Shown piece by piece: positions 38,540-46,386 of a stretch of DNA of 64,000 nucleotides (position 1 is its first letter; the number at the start of each line of letters is the position of its first letter). A program made the position numbers and the translations under genes. Below the pieces are notes generated by a model. It saw only the letters and a program-made list of their open reading frames with translations. It was not told the DNA's origin and did not search any database. This DNA is from Thermoleophilia bacterium (lineage in GTDB: Bacteria > Actinomycetota > Thermoleophilia > RBG-16-64-13). The DNA is taken from the NCBI GenBank assembly GCA_026415615.1, contig JAOAGT010000005.1, forward strand, positions 101,741-165,740. Reading direction: 5' to 3'.

Positions 38540-39144
38540 GGTCTCTCCAGTTTCTCCAGTTTCTCCAGTCTCCCCAGTCTCTCCAGTTCTCCCACTAACT
38601 TCTCGAGATCTTGCCTGGTCCAGGCACCTTGGCCTTCATCCCCGGCAAAACGACCCTCCAGTTGGAGAAGCTCCGCGATTTTCCCGTTGCCCAGGACAGC
38701 CCTCACTTCGGCTGCGTCACTGGTGATTTCCAGACCGTGTTCCCGCAGAAGACGTAAAGCCACAATTTCGCGAACTATCGGTCCTAGGCGGGATTGGGCA
38801 TCGCCCGCACTCAAGAAAGAAAGGCGAAGATATCGGACCAAGTTTCGAAACTGCTCCACAGGCTTTGATCCACGCCACCCACGGCTGTCACCAGAGGAGG
38901 ATTCTTCCGCCGCCGGAATACCAGAGAAAATGCGATGAGCAGCAACAAGAATTGTGACCGTGCCAAGCGCCAAAACATAACGAAGGGCTACAGCGGGAAC
39001 GGTGAATCTTCCTAGCACCACTCCCCCAACCACCACAAGTGTAAGTAGTCCCCCGACCACCAATCCGTCGCGCCATAACCTCGACATTGGGCGCAGCGGT
39101 TGCGGTTCCTCTTGCGTGTCCACTGGCGTGCCTTGCCGGCTCAA
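38536..39144 (-). CDS. membrane protein of MoxR operon, unknown family
   Basis: A 202-residue protein with two N-terminal helices (GLVVGGLLTLVVVGGVVLG and LRYVLALGTVTILVAAHRIF). A soluble helical domain of about 100 residues follows (FRNLVRYLRLSFLSAGDAQ, VREIVALRLLREHGLEI). The C-terminus is a charged helix built from three-residue repeats (LEKLEKLER) encoded by a 9-bp tandem repeat. The TTG start overlaps the DUF4129 stop by four bases. I do not recognise the family; proteins of this layout are common in actinobacterial MoxR operons. Confidence 0.75.
   Translation of the reverse strand: MSRQGTPVDTQEEPQPLRPMSRLWRDGLVVGGLLTLVVVGGVVLGRFTVPAVALRYVLALGTVTILVAAHRIFSGIPAAEESSSGDSRGWRGSKPVEQFRNLVRYLRLSFLSAGDAQSRLGPIVREIVALRLLREHGLEITSDAAEVRAVLGNGKIAELLQLEGRFAGDEGQGAWTRQDLEKLVGELERLGRLEKLEKLERP
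38542..38595. repeat. 9-bp tandem repeat in coding sequence
   Basis: Six 9-base units of the TTTCTCCAG type, from perfect to degenerate, lie at the 3' end of the MoxR-operon membrane protein gene. In frame they encode Leu-Glu-Lys/Arg triplets. Copy-number changes would stay in frame. Confidence 0.85.
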
Positions 39145-40070
39145 GACCCCCGCTCCCCGAGCAGTTCCTCTCGGATGGCAACCAATGCCGCAAACGCCTC
39201 CTGCTTCATCTCTGGCCCCACCGGGTGAGGACTAAAGCGGGCGCGCTGAAAAAGCCAGGTAAGTCGCTCCGCTGCCGGGTGGCTTACGCCAAGCCCCGCC
39301 AACCATCGCCCCAGGTACTCAAGTGGGGCTTCGGAAGGCTTCCTTCCCAAGCCGCGGCGGCTAAGTGCCTGCTCCAGGTTCACATATGCACGGATAACCG
39401 CGCGTCGCGGGTCGGGCTCGGCAGAGATGTCCTCAAGAGAAGACTCGATTATGCGACGAGCGTAGACCTGGTTGTCGGGAAGCGCAGTCTCCTCAGCCCG
39501 CAGTCTATCTCCCCTTAGCAAGAATACCGCGGCCGCTATCCCCACCACCCCTGCTACGCATACCCCTGCAAGCAGCCACCAGTACATCGGTTGTTTTCCT
39601 CCCCAAGACCCAGCCGGGGAAGAAACAGATTCCGTTTCAACAGTTGTAGAAACGGAGACTGGAACAAAAGGCGCCGGTGCGGAGGTTGACTCCCCACGCC
39701 AAAGAACAATCAGAGCCGCCAAACCTCCGCATAGCAACAACACAACAACCCATGCAACCACCTTGGCTAACCAGGGTATAGGGAATTCTACCCGTTGCTC
39801 CTCGTCTTTCTTGCGGCGACCGATCCCACCAGCCACCACAAGATAAACCAGAAGAGCAAAGCCAATGGCCGCTATCCCCACAACAGCCGAGTAAAGCCCG
39901 ACGGCCGCCGCCCCGAGATCAGGCAGCTCAAGACGCGCACCGGCGGTGGCAGAGCCCCTGTGGCTCCCGAAAGCGATCACAAAGACAAACAGGCACCCTA
40001 TGAACGCCCATGCTAGACGTTCAACACTGACACGCCCCCCGAGTCGCGCAAATCGCGCCCTTATGGGCAT
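39141..40070 (-). CDS. DUF4129-type membrane protein
   Basis: The first gene of the MoxR-DUF58 operon, about 309 residues from ATG 40070. Membrane helices lie at about 17-35, 60-85, 103-125 and 165-185. They are followed by the C-terminal DUF4129-like domain: DPRRAVIRAYVNLEQALSRRG, PLEYLGRWLA and AERLTWLFQRARFSPHPV. The domain resembles a transglutaminase-associated helical module. The frame is open upstream to 40388, but the ATG at 40070 has GGAGG upstream and fits the hydrophobic start. It is divergent from the zinc-ribbon gene. Confidence 0.82.
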   Translation of the reverse strand: MPIRARFARLGGRVSVERLAWAFIGCLFVFVIAFGSHRGSATAGARLELPDLGAAAVGLYSAVVGIAAIGFALLVYLVVAGGIGRRKKDEEQRVEFPIPWLAKVVAWVVVLLLCGGLAALIVLWRGESTSAPAPFVPVSVSTTVETESVSSPAGSWGGKQPMYWWLLAGVCVAGVVGIAAAVFLLRGDRLRAEETALPDNQVYARRIIESSLEDISAEPDPRRAVIRAYVNLEQALSRRGLGRKPSEAPLEYLGRWLAGLGVSHPAAERLTWLFQRARFSPHPVGPEMKQEAFAALVAIREELLGERGS

Positions 40071-40141
40071 TGGCGGTAACAACCTCCAAAGGTCAACCTG
40101 AGCAGAAAAAACAGATTGCCCGCCTCGTCCGCAGGCAATAG

Positions 40142-40171
40142 CCCCTGTTGTGTAATAGTATTGCACAGGGG
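40142..40171. promoter_or_regulatory. inverted repeat in divergent promoter region (operator candidate)
   Basis: CCCCTGT (40142-40148) and ACAGGGG (40165-40171) form a 7-bp inverted repeat around the AT-rich centre TGTGTAATAGTATTGC. It lies in the 145-base gap between the divergent DUF4129 and zinc-ribbon genes, where a shared operator would be placed. No known regulator is matched. Confidence 0.4.
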
Positions 40172-40215
40172 ATTCCCCAAACCGAGTGTGTAGGCAGTGC
40201 GGCAGGGAGAGGGGC

Positions 40216-41001
40216 ATGGCCTGGGGTTGGGAAGAGTATGTAAGGTGTCCTTTGTGTCGAGCCACCAACGGCCCAGGAGCTCTTTTTTGTGCTCGTTGCG
40301 GAGCGGCTCTTCGTTCTCGCGCGCAGCAAAGCTTGTCGCGCCGCTTCTCTTTGGCGGGCACTATATTGGGAATCTTGTTGCTGGCCATGCTAGCTGCTGC
40401 TGTCTTTATCCTCTACGGCCTGGTTTCTTCCGCTCTTCGTCCTGAGGAAAGGGCAAAGACCTATGCACAGCGCCCTGGCACCACTGCAACAGTGGTAGCT
40501 CATACCCCCTCCTCATCCGCTGAGTCTGGCGAAACCGGAGCCACCGCCTCCACCTTGCCTCTCCAGTTAGTGAGGCCTACTTCGGTCACATCCTCGTCGG
40601 CTCTTGAAGCTACTTCTACCGCCAGCTACGGCCCCACCAACCTTGTGGACGGCGACCTAGCTACTGCATGGAACGAGGGAGCAGAAGGTCCCGGCATAGG
40701 TGAGTGGGTGCGCTTTGAGTTTTCTCGGCAGTGGGTACTCGCCCGCATTGAAATTGCCAACGGATATCAAAAGGATGATGAGCGCTATTTCGGCAACGGC
40801 CGGGTAAGATCATTAGCAATCGAGTACTCGACTGGGACCACGCAGTTGGTTGATTTGCTTGACTCCAAAGATATTCAAACCATTATCCCGACACGGCAGC
40901 CAGTTGAGTGGTTCAAGATAACAATTGTGGACGTTTACCCGGGAAAGATCTGGGACGACACTGCTCTGTCTGAGGTAAGGATTTACGCGCGCAGTGAATA
41001 A
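40216..41001 (+). CDS. zinc-ribbon, single-pass membrane protein with discoidin-like (NADase-type) glycan-binding domain
   Basis: About 261 residues from ATG 40216, which has GGGAGAGG just upstream. A cytoplasmic zinc ribbon (CPLCRATNGPGALFCARCG) is followed by one membrane helix (LAGTILGILLLAMLAAAVFIL) and a Ser/Thr-rich linker. The outer domain reads YGPTNLVDGDLATAWNEG, GEWVRFEFSRQWVLARIEI, NGYQKDDERYFGNGRV and VYPGKIWDDTALSEVRIY. This is the pattern of the NADase-type glycan-binding/discoidin domains. It ends 19 bases inside the convergent dinB gene. It probably binds cell-wall or surface sugars. Confidence 0.82.
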   Translation: MAWGWEEYVRCPLCRATNGPGALFCARCGAALRSRAQQSLSRRFSLAGTILGILLLAMLAAAVFILYGLVSSALRPEERAKTYAQRPGTTATVVAHTPSSSAESGETGATASTLPLQLVRPTSVTSSSALEATSTASYGPTNLVDGDLATAWNEGAEGPGIGEWVRFEFSRQWVLARIEIANGYQKDDERYFGNGRVRSLAIEYSTGTTQLVDLLDSKDIQTIIPTRQPVEWFKITIVDVYPGKIWDDTALSEVRIYARSE

Positions 41002-42221
41002 TCCAGGTTAAGCACTGCCCCTCTCCTCACAGCTTCCCGGCCGTATCTTTCTCGGATAGCGTCTAGTTTTAGATCCAGCTCTCTTAGCAGAGGTAGTTCC
41101 TGGTCAAAAAGATCGTCTTGCCAGGAACGCGGCACTAGGTTGCTAAGCGCTACCCCCACCAGACGCAAGCGATAGCGCCGGCGGCGTCCCTGTCGAAATA
41201 AAGCAAGCACCTCTTTAAAGAAAACCTCATCCACATCCACGGGACGAGAAAGCGTGTGCGAGCAAGTATGGGTGACAAAGTCGGAGTAGCGAATTTTGAC
41301 CGTCACTGTGCGAGCTTCTAGTCGCGCGCGTCTCAGACGGCGACAGACCTCCTCGGTGAGGAGCATCAGTGTAGATTCAAGTATTTCCGGATCGGAGATA
41401 TCCTCGGCAAACGTATGCTCTTTGGAAATGGACTTTATTTCCCGGGGAGGAGCCACCTCCTGAAAGTCTTGGCCCCGAGCCCGATGAGCAAGCATTTCTC
41501 CCCACTGACCAAACGAGAGGCGAAGAAGACGGGGCGGTATTTTCGCTAGATCGCCAATAGTGGTTACCCCTCGATCGCGCAGTTGCTTAAGGAGTGCGGG
41601 CCCTATTCCTGGCAACCGCTCCACCGGTAAAGGAGCTAAAAACTCTGCCTCCTCTCCCGGCGAAACCACCGTAAAACCGCCTGGTTTACTTTGATCGGAA
41701 GCTACTTTAGCCACCAGTTTGTTTGTGGCCACTCCTACTGAAATACTAAGGCCTACCTCCTGCCTTACCCGCTGCTGAATAAGCCAAGCAGTCTGCACAG
41801 GGGGTCCAAACAAAATCTCGGTGCCTGTAAGGTCAACGTAGGCCTCATCCAGCCCCACTTGCTCCACTAAGGGAGAATATTGCTCCAAGATTGCAAGCAA
41901 ACGCTTGGAATACTCTCGGTAGAGCTCCGGGTGTCCCGGCAAAAACACACCACAAGGACAAAGGCGCTTGGCGGTACGAAGCGGCATGGCGGAATGGACT
42001 CCGTACTGCCGAGCTACATAATTAGCAGTAGAGACCACACCTCGCTCGCCAGCTCCCACAATAACAGGTTTGCCCTTAAGAGAAGGGTCTAGCTTTTCTT
42101 CTACAGCAGCAAAGAAGGCGTCAAAATCAAGGTGAACTACCGTTCGATGGGCCGCTCGCGGTCGTTCATACAACCCGGAAATTGTGGTTGGCAACCCGAC
42201 CATTCCCAAACCACTCCCCAT
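40983..42221 (-). CDS. dinB: DNA polymerase IV (Y family)
   Basis: An error-prone translesion polymerase of 412 residues. HLDFDAFFAAVEEKLDPSL holds the first catalytic aspartate and VGLDEAYVDLTG the catalytic DE pair. The helix-hairpin-helix region has LPGIGPALLKQLRDRGVTTI, and the little-finger domain starts near ISKEHTFAEDI. ATG 42221 is followed by a second ATG at 42203 with a better-spaced GGGAG, so the shorter form is possible. A LexA-type box lies in its promoter 73 bases upstream. Confidence 0.96.
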   Translation of the reverse strand: MGSGLGMVGLPTTISGLYERPRAAHRTVVHLDFDAFFAAVEEKLDPSLKGKPVIVGAGERGVVSTANYVARQYGVHSAMPLRTAKRLCPCGVFLPGHPELYREYSKRLLAILEQYSPLVEQVGLDEAYVDLTGTEILFGPPVQTAWLIQQRVRQEVGLSISVGVATNKLVAKVASDQSKPGGFTVVSPGEEAEFLAPLPVERLPGIGPALLKQLRDRGVTTIGDLAKIPPRLLRLSFGQWGEMLAHRARGQDFQEVAPPREIKSISKEHTFAEDISDPEILESTLMLLTEEVCRRLRRARLEARTVTVKIRYSDFVTHTCSHTLSRPVDVDEVFFKEVLALFRQGRRRRYRLRLVGVALSNLVPRSWQDDLFDQELPLLRELDLKLDAIRERYGREAVRRGAVLNLDYSLRA

Positions 42222-42286
42222 AGCCTTGGTAAAGTATTTAGCCTTTGTCGCCCTAGTCTTCTTATCTTTTGTTCCTGGGGCACACT

Positions 42287-42315
42287 AGCATATCCGAACA
42301 TTTGTTCGGTTACAA
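42287..42315 (-). promoter_or_regulatory. SOS-controlled dinB promoter with LexA box
   Basis: On the minus strand TTGTAA (-35, 42310-42315) and TATGCT (-10, 42287-42292) are 17 bases apart. The spacer contains the palindrome CCGAACA-AA-TGTTCGG (42294-42309), which fits the Gram-positive LexA consensus CGAAC-N4-GTTCG. LexA binding here would block RNA polymerase directly. Confidence 0.88.
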
Positions 42316-42391
42316 GATGGGCAGCAGAAAATGCTCGGCCAAAACTGTCTGTACCGCAGCCTCAAATAGCCGCAAGCGGCAGGCCGTGAGC

Positions 42392-43756
42392 CTAGATCAC
42401 CTCGCCGGCAAGCCTCTCGTAACCAGGACAGCCCATAAGAGCATAAGTAGCCTGTTTGCTCATCTCTACACCAGGCTGGTCAAAGGCGTTTACGTCGTAC
42501 AGTTCCCCCGCTATTGCGGTGGCTACTTCGAACATGTAGAGAAGAGCCCCAATCGAAAAGGCATCAACCCGCGGGAGAGTAATGGTCACAGATGGTCGAC
42601 CTTTGCGCCACAAAGCCCAAGCTGTTGCTTTTTGCTCCGCCCACATTAACTCAGCAAGCGTGTGACCTCCCAGATAAGCCACCGCCTCTCCCTCGGGTCC
42701 GGGTGCCGGAATAGGAACCGTCTCGGAGAACTCCCGCACACCCAGGAAAGTGATGATCTTGTCATCGGGGCCCTCAGCGTAAAGCTGAAGCTGGGAATGC
42801 TGATCGGTTACCCCCTGCGCTCTTACAGGATGGGGACCGACATTTACAACTTGGCCCTGCCTATCCACTTCTTTGCCCAAGCTCTCTGCCCATAGCTGCC
42901 TAAACCAGTCGGCCACGTCGCGCAACCGCGCGGAGTAGGGCATCATCACACAGGTCCCTCGACCGAGCGCCGTATCTTCAAGGTAGTGGATTCCGGCAAA
43001 AGCGCAGGCAGGATTCTCCCAACCTGAACTTCTCTCGATCCAGTCGGCCATGTCCCGCGCCCCTTCGATAAGACCGCACACATCTATCCCCACCAGAGCG
43101 GCCGGAAGAAGGCTAACCACCGACAGAACAGAGAACCGTCCTCCTACTCCAGGAGGAATATCTAACACCGGAATGTTCAGCGCTTCGCCCATCCGTCGCA
43201 GGGCGTTATCAATGGGATCGGTGGTGAAAATAAAGTGTGAGCGTAGCGCCTCTCGCCCCAGAGCGGCCTCAAACACTTGCTTGACCACCAAGAGTCCGGC
43301 CATTGACTCCGCCGTGGTGCCCGACTTGGAGACGACATTTACCAAGGTCCGCTCCGGTCGAAGGCGCTTAAGCAAAGCAGCGGTTTCCTCCGGATCAACG
43401 TTGTCTAGCACATACAGGCGTGGGCGACCTCCGCGCTCTTCAAAACTTAGCTCGTTGTAGAAAAAAGGCAGAAGAGCGCGGCCAAGGGCTATAGTGCCAA
43501 GAGCCGAACCCCCGATGCCTATTACCAGCACCGCGTCATACCGCTCCCCCGTATCCTTGGCAAACTCCGCCCATGGCCGCGGGTCATGCTGAGGTAGGTC
43601 CATCCACCCCAGCGGCCCCTTGCCGGCATTGGCCAGTAGTACCTTGCGCGCTTCCTCCAGTCGCGGCAGCAAGCCTTCAAGCATCCGTGGCGTGACGGCG
43701 GTGGCTTCGGGACCACCAGCCATGCAGCGACTAATATCTACACTTAGCCTTTCCAA
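42392..43756 (-). CDS. pgi: glucose-6-phosphate isomerase
   Basis: Interconverts glucose 6-phosphate and fructose 6-phosphate. About 454 residues: DAVLVIGIGGSALGTIALG, TLVNVVSKSGTTAESMAGLLV, GGRFSVLSVVSLLPAALVG, QLWAESLGKEVDRQG, and the C-terminal NAFDQPGVEMSKQATYALMG with the catalytic lysine. A TTG at 43756 is chosen because AAAGGGGG lies seven bases upstream. An ATG at 43783 is an alternative with no such site. It overlaps the glycosyltransferase gene, so it is in one operon with it. Confidence 0.94.
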   Translation of the reverse strand: MERLSVDISRCMAGGPEATAVTPRMLEGLLPRLEEARKVLLANAGKGPLGWMDLPQHDPRPWAEFAKDTGERYDAVLVIGIGGSALGTIALGRALLPFFYNELSFEERGGRPRLYVLDNVDPEETAALLKRLRPERTLVNVVSKSGTTAESMAGLLVVKQVFEAALGREALRSHFIFTTDPIDNALRRMGEALNIPVLDIPPGVGGRFSVLSVVSLLPAALVGIDVCGLIEGARDMADWIERSSGWENPACAFAGIHYLEDTALGRGTCVMMPYSARLRDVADWFRQLWAESLGKEVDRQGQVVNVGPHPVRAQGVTDQHSQLQLYAEGPDDKIITFLGVREFSETVPIPAPGPEGEAVAYLGGHTLAELMWAEQKATAWALWRKGRPSVTITLPRVDAFSIGALLYMFEVATAIAGELYDVNAFDQPGVEMSKQATYALMGCPGYERLAGEVI

Positions 43757-44918
43757 GATAATGCCCCCTTTTCTGCCATACATTTGCTATTTCTTCGTCA
43801 TATCGGCGCCTAATACTGCCCCAGTCATAGCGAGCCACCCACGTTCGCTGCCAATCGCAAGACCATTCCTTGGGATTCGCTAAGGCCCTAAGCAAAGCGG
43901 GGACAAGCTCGCCCTCATCGTAGAAAACACGACCATGGACTTCCTCCGGCAGCAGCTCAGGATAGCTAAGACGTCGGGGAAGCACCGGCCGACAACCACA
44001 GTAGATAGCCTCAACCACTGCCGTTCCAAAAAACTCATGGATGGCTGTTGAGACCACAACGTCTGCGGCCCAAAGCAAAGAGGCGTAGACAGATTCTTCC
44101 TTGATTTCTCCCCAGTGAACCACTAGTTCCGCTAGCTCCTCTCGCGCCGCAGCAAAAAGTTCTCGAGTGTTCCCAAGCGGGCCTTCTTTTCCAGCCACAG
44201 CCAGCCTGAAGCGGGCGCCCATCGCCCTTACTTCGCGCAGAGCTGCAAAGAGGGCCTCGGGAGCCTTATCGTATTCCCACCGCTGATTCCAAACCACCAA
44301 CGGACCACGGCTTACGTCCCCCCAACGTCCAGACTGAGCATCCCGAAGACCCTGGGCACGGTAGCGATCCAACCGACGTAGGTCGCACCCCAACGGAAGC
44401 ACAGCGCTCTTGCTTCTTGCCTCCTCCACTGCCCACCGCAGCGACTCGTCCGGCATCTTGTCTAGTACCTCACGAGCAGCTGAGAAGAACTCCTCTAAGT
44501 GAAAGCGGCTGTTGAACAACACCCTGTCAGCCTTCCAGGCAGATACCAGATTCCTAAAACCGTAGGTGAGATCCCGTTCCACTCCTGGAGGAAGGGGATA
44601 AGAGAACTGGTTCTCGTGGAAATAAACAATAGTAGCTGTGCTACTTAAGTCAGGCCCAAGACAAGCCAAGAAAGTAGGCAGATCCAGCATGTCAGACACA
44701 AAAAACACTTGCGGACGCCGCAAGGTCCCTACTTTATCGGCTTGGCGTTGCACCTCCCGGGCAAGCGACAAGGCTCCCCCCTGCATGCGCCATTTCCAGT
44801 GCCGACCAGGCAGCCCAAACACGGTGAAACTGTGGCGCGAATGCCGAGCCAGCCCCTCTACAAAAGCCTGATGAGATCCGCCCAGGTAGGGTTCTACCGC
44901 CCAGACGCGTAGAGGCAT
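43731..44918 (-). CDS. GTDC1/QTMAN-like glycosyltransferase (DUF3524 + GT4)
   Basis: A GT-B glycosyltransferase of about 395 residues that resembles eukaryotic GTDC1, the mannosyltransferase acting on queuosine in tRNA-Asp. The N-terminal DUF3524 part has VEPYLGGSHQAFVEGL, HWKWRM, VYFHENQFSYPLPPG and RVLFNSRFHLEEFF. The C-terminal GT4 part has VVWNQRWEYDKAPEALF, LVVHWGEI, DVVVSTAIHEFFGTAVVEAI, and YCGCRPVLPRRLSYPELLP. ATG 44918 fits the family start; the frame is open to 44972. It is upstream of pgi and downstream of a transaminase. tRNA modification is likely from the family, but a sugar-polymer role cannot be excluded. Confidence 0.85.
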   Translation of the reverse strand: MPLRVWAVEPYLGGSHQAFVEGLARHSRHSFTVFGLPGRHWKWRMQGGALSLAREVQRQADKVGTLRRPQVFFVSDMLDLPTFLACLGPDLSSTATIVYFHENQFSYPLPPGVERDLTYGFRNLVSAWKADRVLFNSRFHLEEFFSAAREVLDKMPDESLRWAVEEARSKSAVLPLGCDLRRLDRYRAQGLRDAQSGRWGDVSRGPLVVWNQRWEYDKAPEALFAALREVRAMGARFRLAVAGKEGPLGNTRELFAAAREELAELVVHWGEIKEESVYASLLWAADVVVSTAIHEFFGTAVVEAIYCGCRPVLPRRLSYPELLPEEVHGRVFYDEGELVPALLRALANPKEWSCDWQRTWVARYDWGSIRRRYDEEIANVWQKRGHYLGKAKCRY

Positions 44919-45013
44919 CGCTCCGGCCTGAGCCCAACTCGACAACTCAGTCGTGCCCGACGATAGGCGCATGCCTACCCTCCGTCCGCTGGAACCCCCT
45001 AATACAACCTCTC

Positions 45014-45892
45014 CTACACCCGCTCTCGTACTGCCAAGCTCTGCTCCCGCCTAAGCAAATCCAGTAGGTGCAGAGTAACTTGGCCCGGACGACCCGCAGC
45101 CACCACGGTTTCTCCCACACGCACTACCGGCATGATGTCCCGCATTGTTGAAGCCACAAACACTTCGCAGTCTGTCGCACAAGCATCCAATAGCTCCTGC
45201 AGCGTAAAGGACCGCTCTTCTACTAAGTAGCCTGCCCGCCGGGCAATCTCAAGCACATGCCTCCTCGTGACCCCCGCTAGAACGTGTGGTCCTGGAGGAG
45301 GAGTGGTTAGCACCCCCCCAATAACAGCAAATACATTGGAAGACCCACCCTCACGAACTTCTCCTTGGGGCCCCACGAACAGAGCTTCGTCCGCACCAGC
45401 CCGGCGAGCCTCCTCTTTAGCAAGCACAGTAGCAAGGAGATTTGTCGACTTGATGTCACACCGAGCCCACCGTATGTCGACCACTGGATAGAGGGCGATT
45501 CCGGCCATGATCTGAGCCTTGGTAGGCGGCCTGCGGCTCCGGGCGTAGGCAAGTACTGTCGGGCGGGCAAGAGAAGGCAAAGCAAAATCGCGGGGCGCCA
45601 CGCCCCGCGTCACCTGCACGTACAGCCACCCTTGGCGCACAGACGAGCGGCGTACCAGCTCAGGGAGCACATCCTCCAGTGGGTAACCCTCGAGAGCCTG
45701 TTCCAGACCTATTTGGCGCAGACTGTAGTGCAACCTGTCTAAGTGGTCCTCGAGCCACACCAGTCCACCCTTCAGAATCTTAACCACCTCATATACCCCG
45801 TCTCCCAACTGGAAGCCCCGGTCCTCGACCGAGATGCGGCCCTCCGCCATAGGCAGAAAGACTCCGTTAAGATAGAGAAGTTCACTTTTCAT
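45014..45892 (-). CDS. dat: D-amino-acid transaminase (class IV aminotransferase)
   Basis: A PLP enzyme of about 292 residues. YVQVTRGVAPRDFALP is typical of D-alanine transaminases, and DIRWARCDIKSTNLLATVLA carries the PLP lysine. GEVREGGSSNVFAV and the C-terminal EVFVASTMRDIMPV binding loop are also clear. The family makes D-glutamate from D-alanine for peptidoglycan; ADCL or BCAT-like activity is less likely given these motifs. ATG 45892 has GAGGT six bases upstream. Only about 20 bases separate it from the divergent GNAT gene. Confidence 0.88.
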   Translation of the reverse strand: MKSELLYLNGVFLPMAEGRISVEDRGFQLGDGVYEVVKILKGGLVWLEDHLDRLHYSLRQIGLEQALEGYPLEDVLPELVRRSSVRQGWLYVQVTRGVAPRDFALPSLARPTVLAYARSRRPPTKAQIMAGIALYPVVDIRWARCDIKSTNLLATVLAKEEARRAGADEALFVGPQGEVREGGSSNVFAVIGGVLTTPPPGPHVLAGVTRRHVLEIARRAGYLVEERSFTLQELLDACATDCEVFVASTMRDIMPVVRVGETVVAAGRPGQVTLHLLDLLRREQSLAVRERV

Positions 45893-45914
45893 CAACTGAC
45901 CTCAAAACAACTTT

Positions 45915-46358
45915 ATGATTGTCTGCCGACAAGCCGGTCAAGAAGACTTAGCAGGCATAGTAGCCTTGCTCCATGAGATCATGCGAGAACACGGCGTCAA
46001 CCCTCCTCGGGAGGCCGATCTTGCTCGCACAGTCTCCGCTATCCTCGATTCTCCTAACCACCAGATCTTGGTAGCCGAGAAAAACAGCCAGCTAGTCGGG
46101 ATGTGCGCCTGTATTTTCACACTTAGCACCTGGTCGGCGGCACCCGTGTGCGAGCTCCAAGACTTAATAGTAAGCCAGAGCGAGCGGCGCACCCAGGTGG
46201 GAAGCAAGTTGATTGAGGCTGCCCGCGAAGTGGCCAGGACCCGCGGCTGTACCCGTCTGTTCCTGTTGGCGGAAGCTTGGAACTTCGAAGCGCACGCCTT
46301 TTACCGCCGGCAAGGTTTTCAGGAGAAAACTTGCCTTTACTTTGAACTTAGCTTGTGA
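45915..46358 (+). CDS. GNAT family N-acetyltransferase
   Basis: A 147-residue GNAT protein: IVCRQAGQEDLAGIVALLHEI at the start, CELQDLIVSQSERRTQVGSKL with the acetyl-CoA loop (a variant of QxxGxG/A), CTRLFLLAEAWNFEAHAFYRRQGF and a final beta strand. The substrate is unknown. The start has no clear ribosome site, so translation may be leaderless or weak. It is convergent with ftsZ, 28 bases apart. Confidence 0.85.
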   Translation: MIVCRQAGQEDLAGIVALLHEIMREHGVNPPREADLARTVSAILDSPNHQILVAEKNSQLVGMCACIFTLSTWSAAPVCELQDLIVSQSERRTQVGSKLIEAAREVARTRGCTRLFLLAEAWNFEAHAFYRRQGFQEKTCLYFELSL

Positions 46359-46386
46359 CCGGTCGGCCGGATGTGCAGTGACCCCC

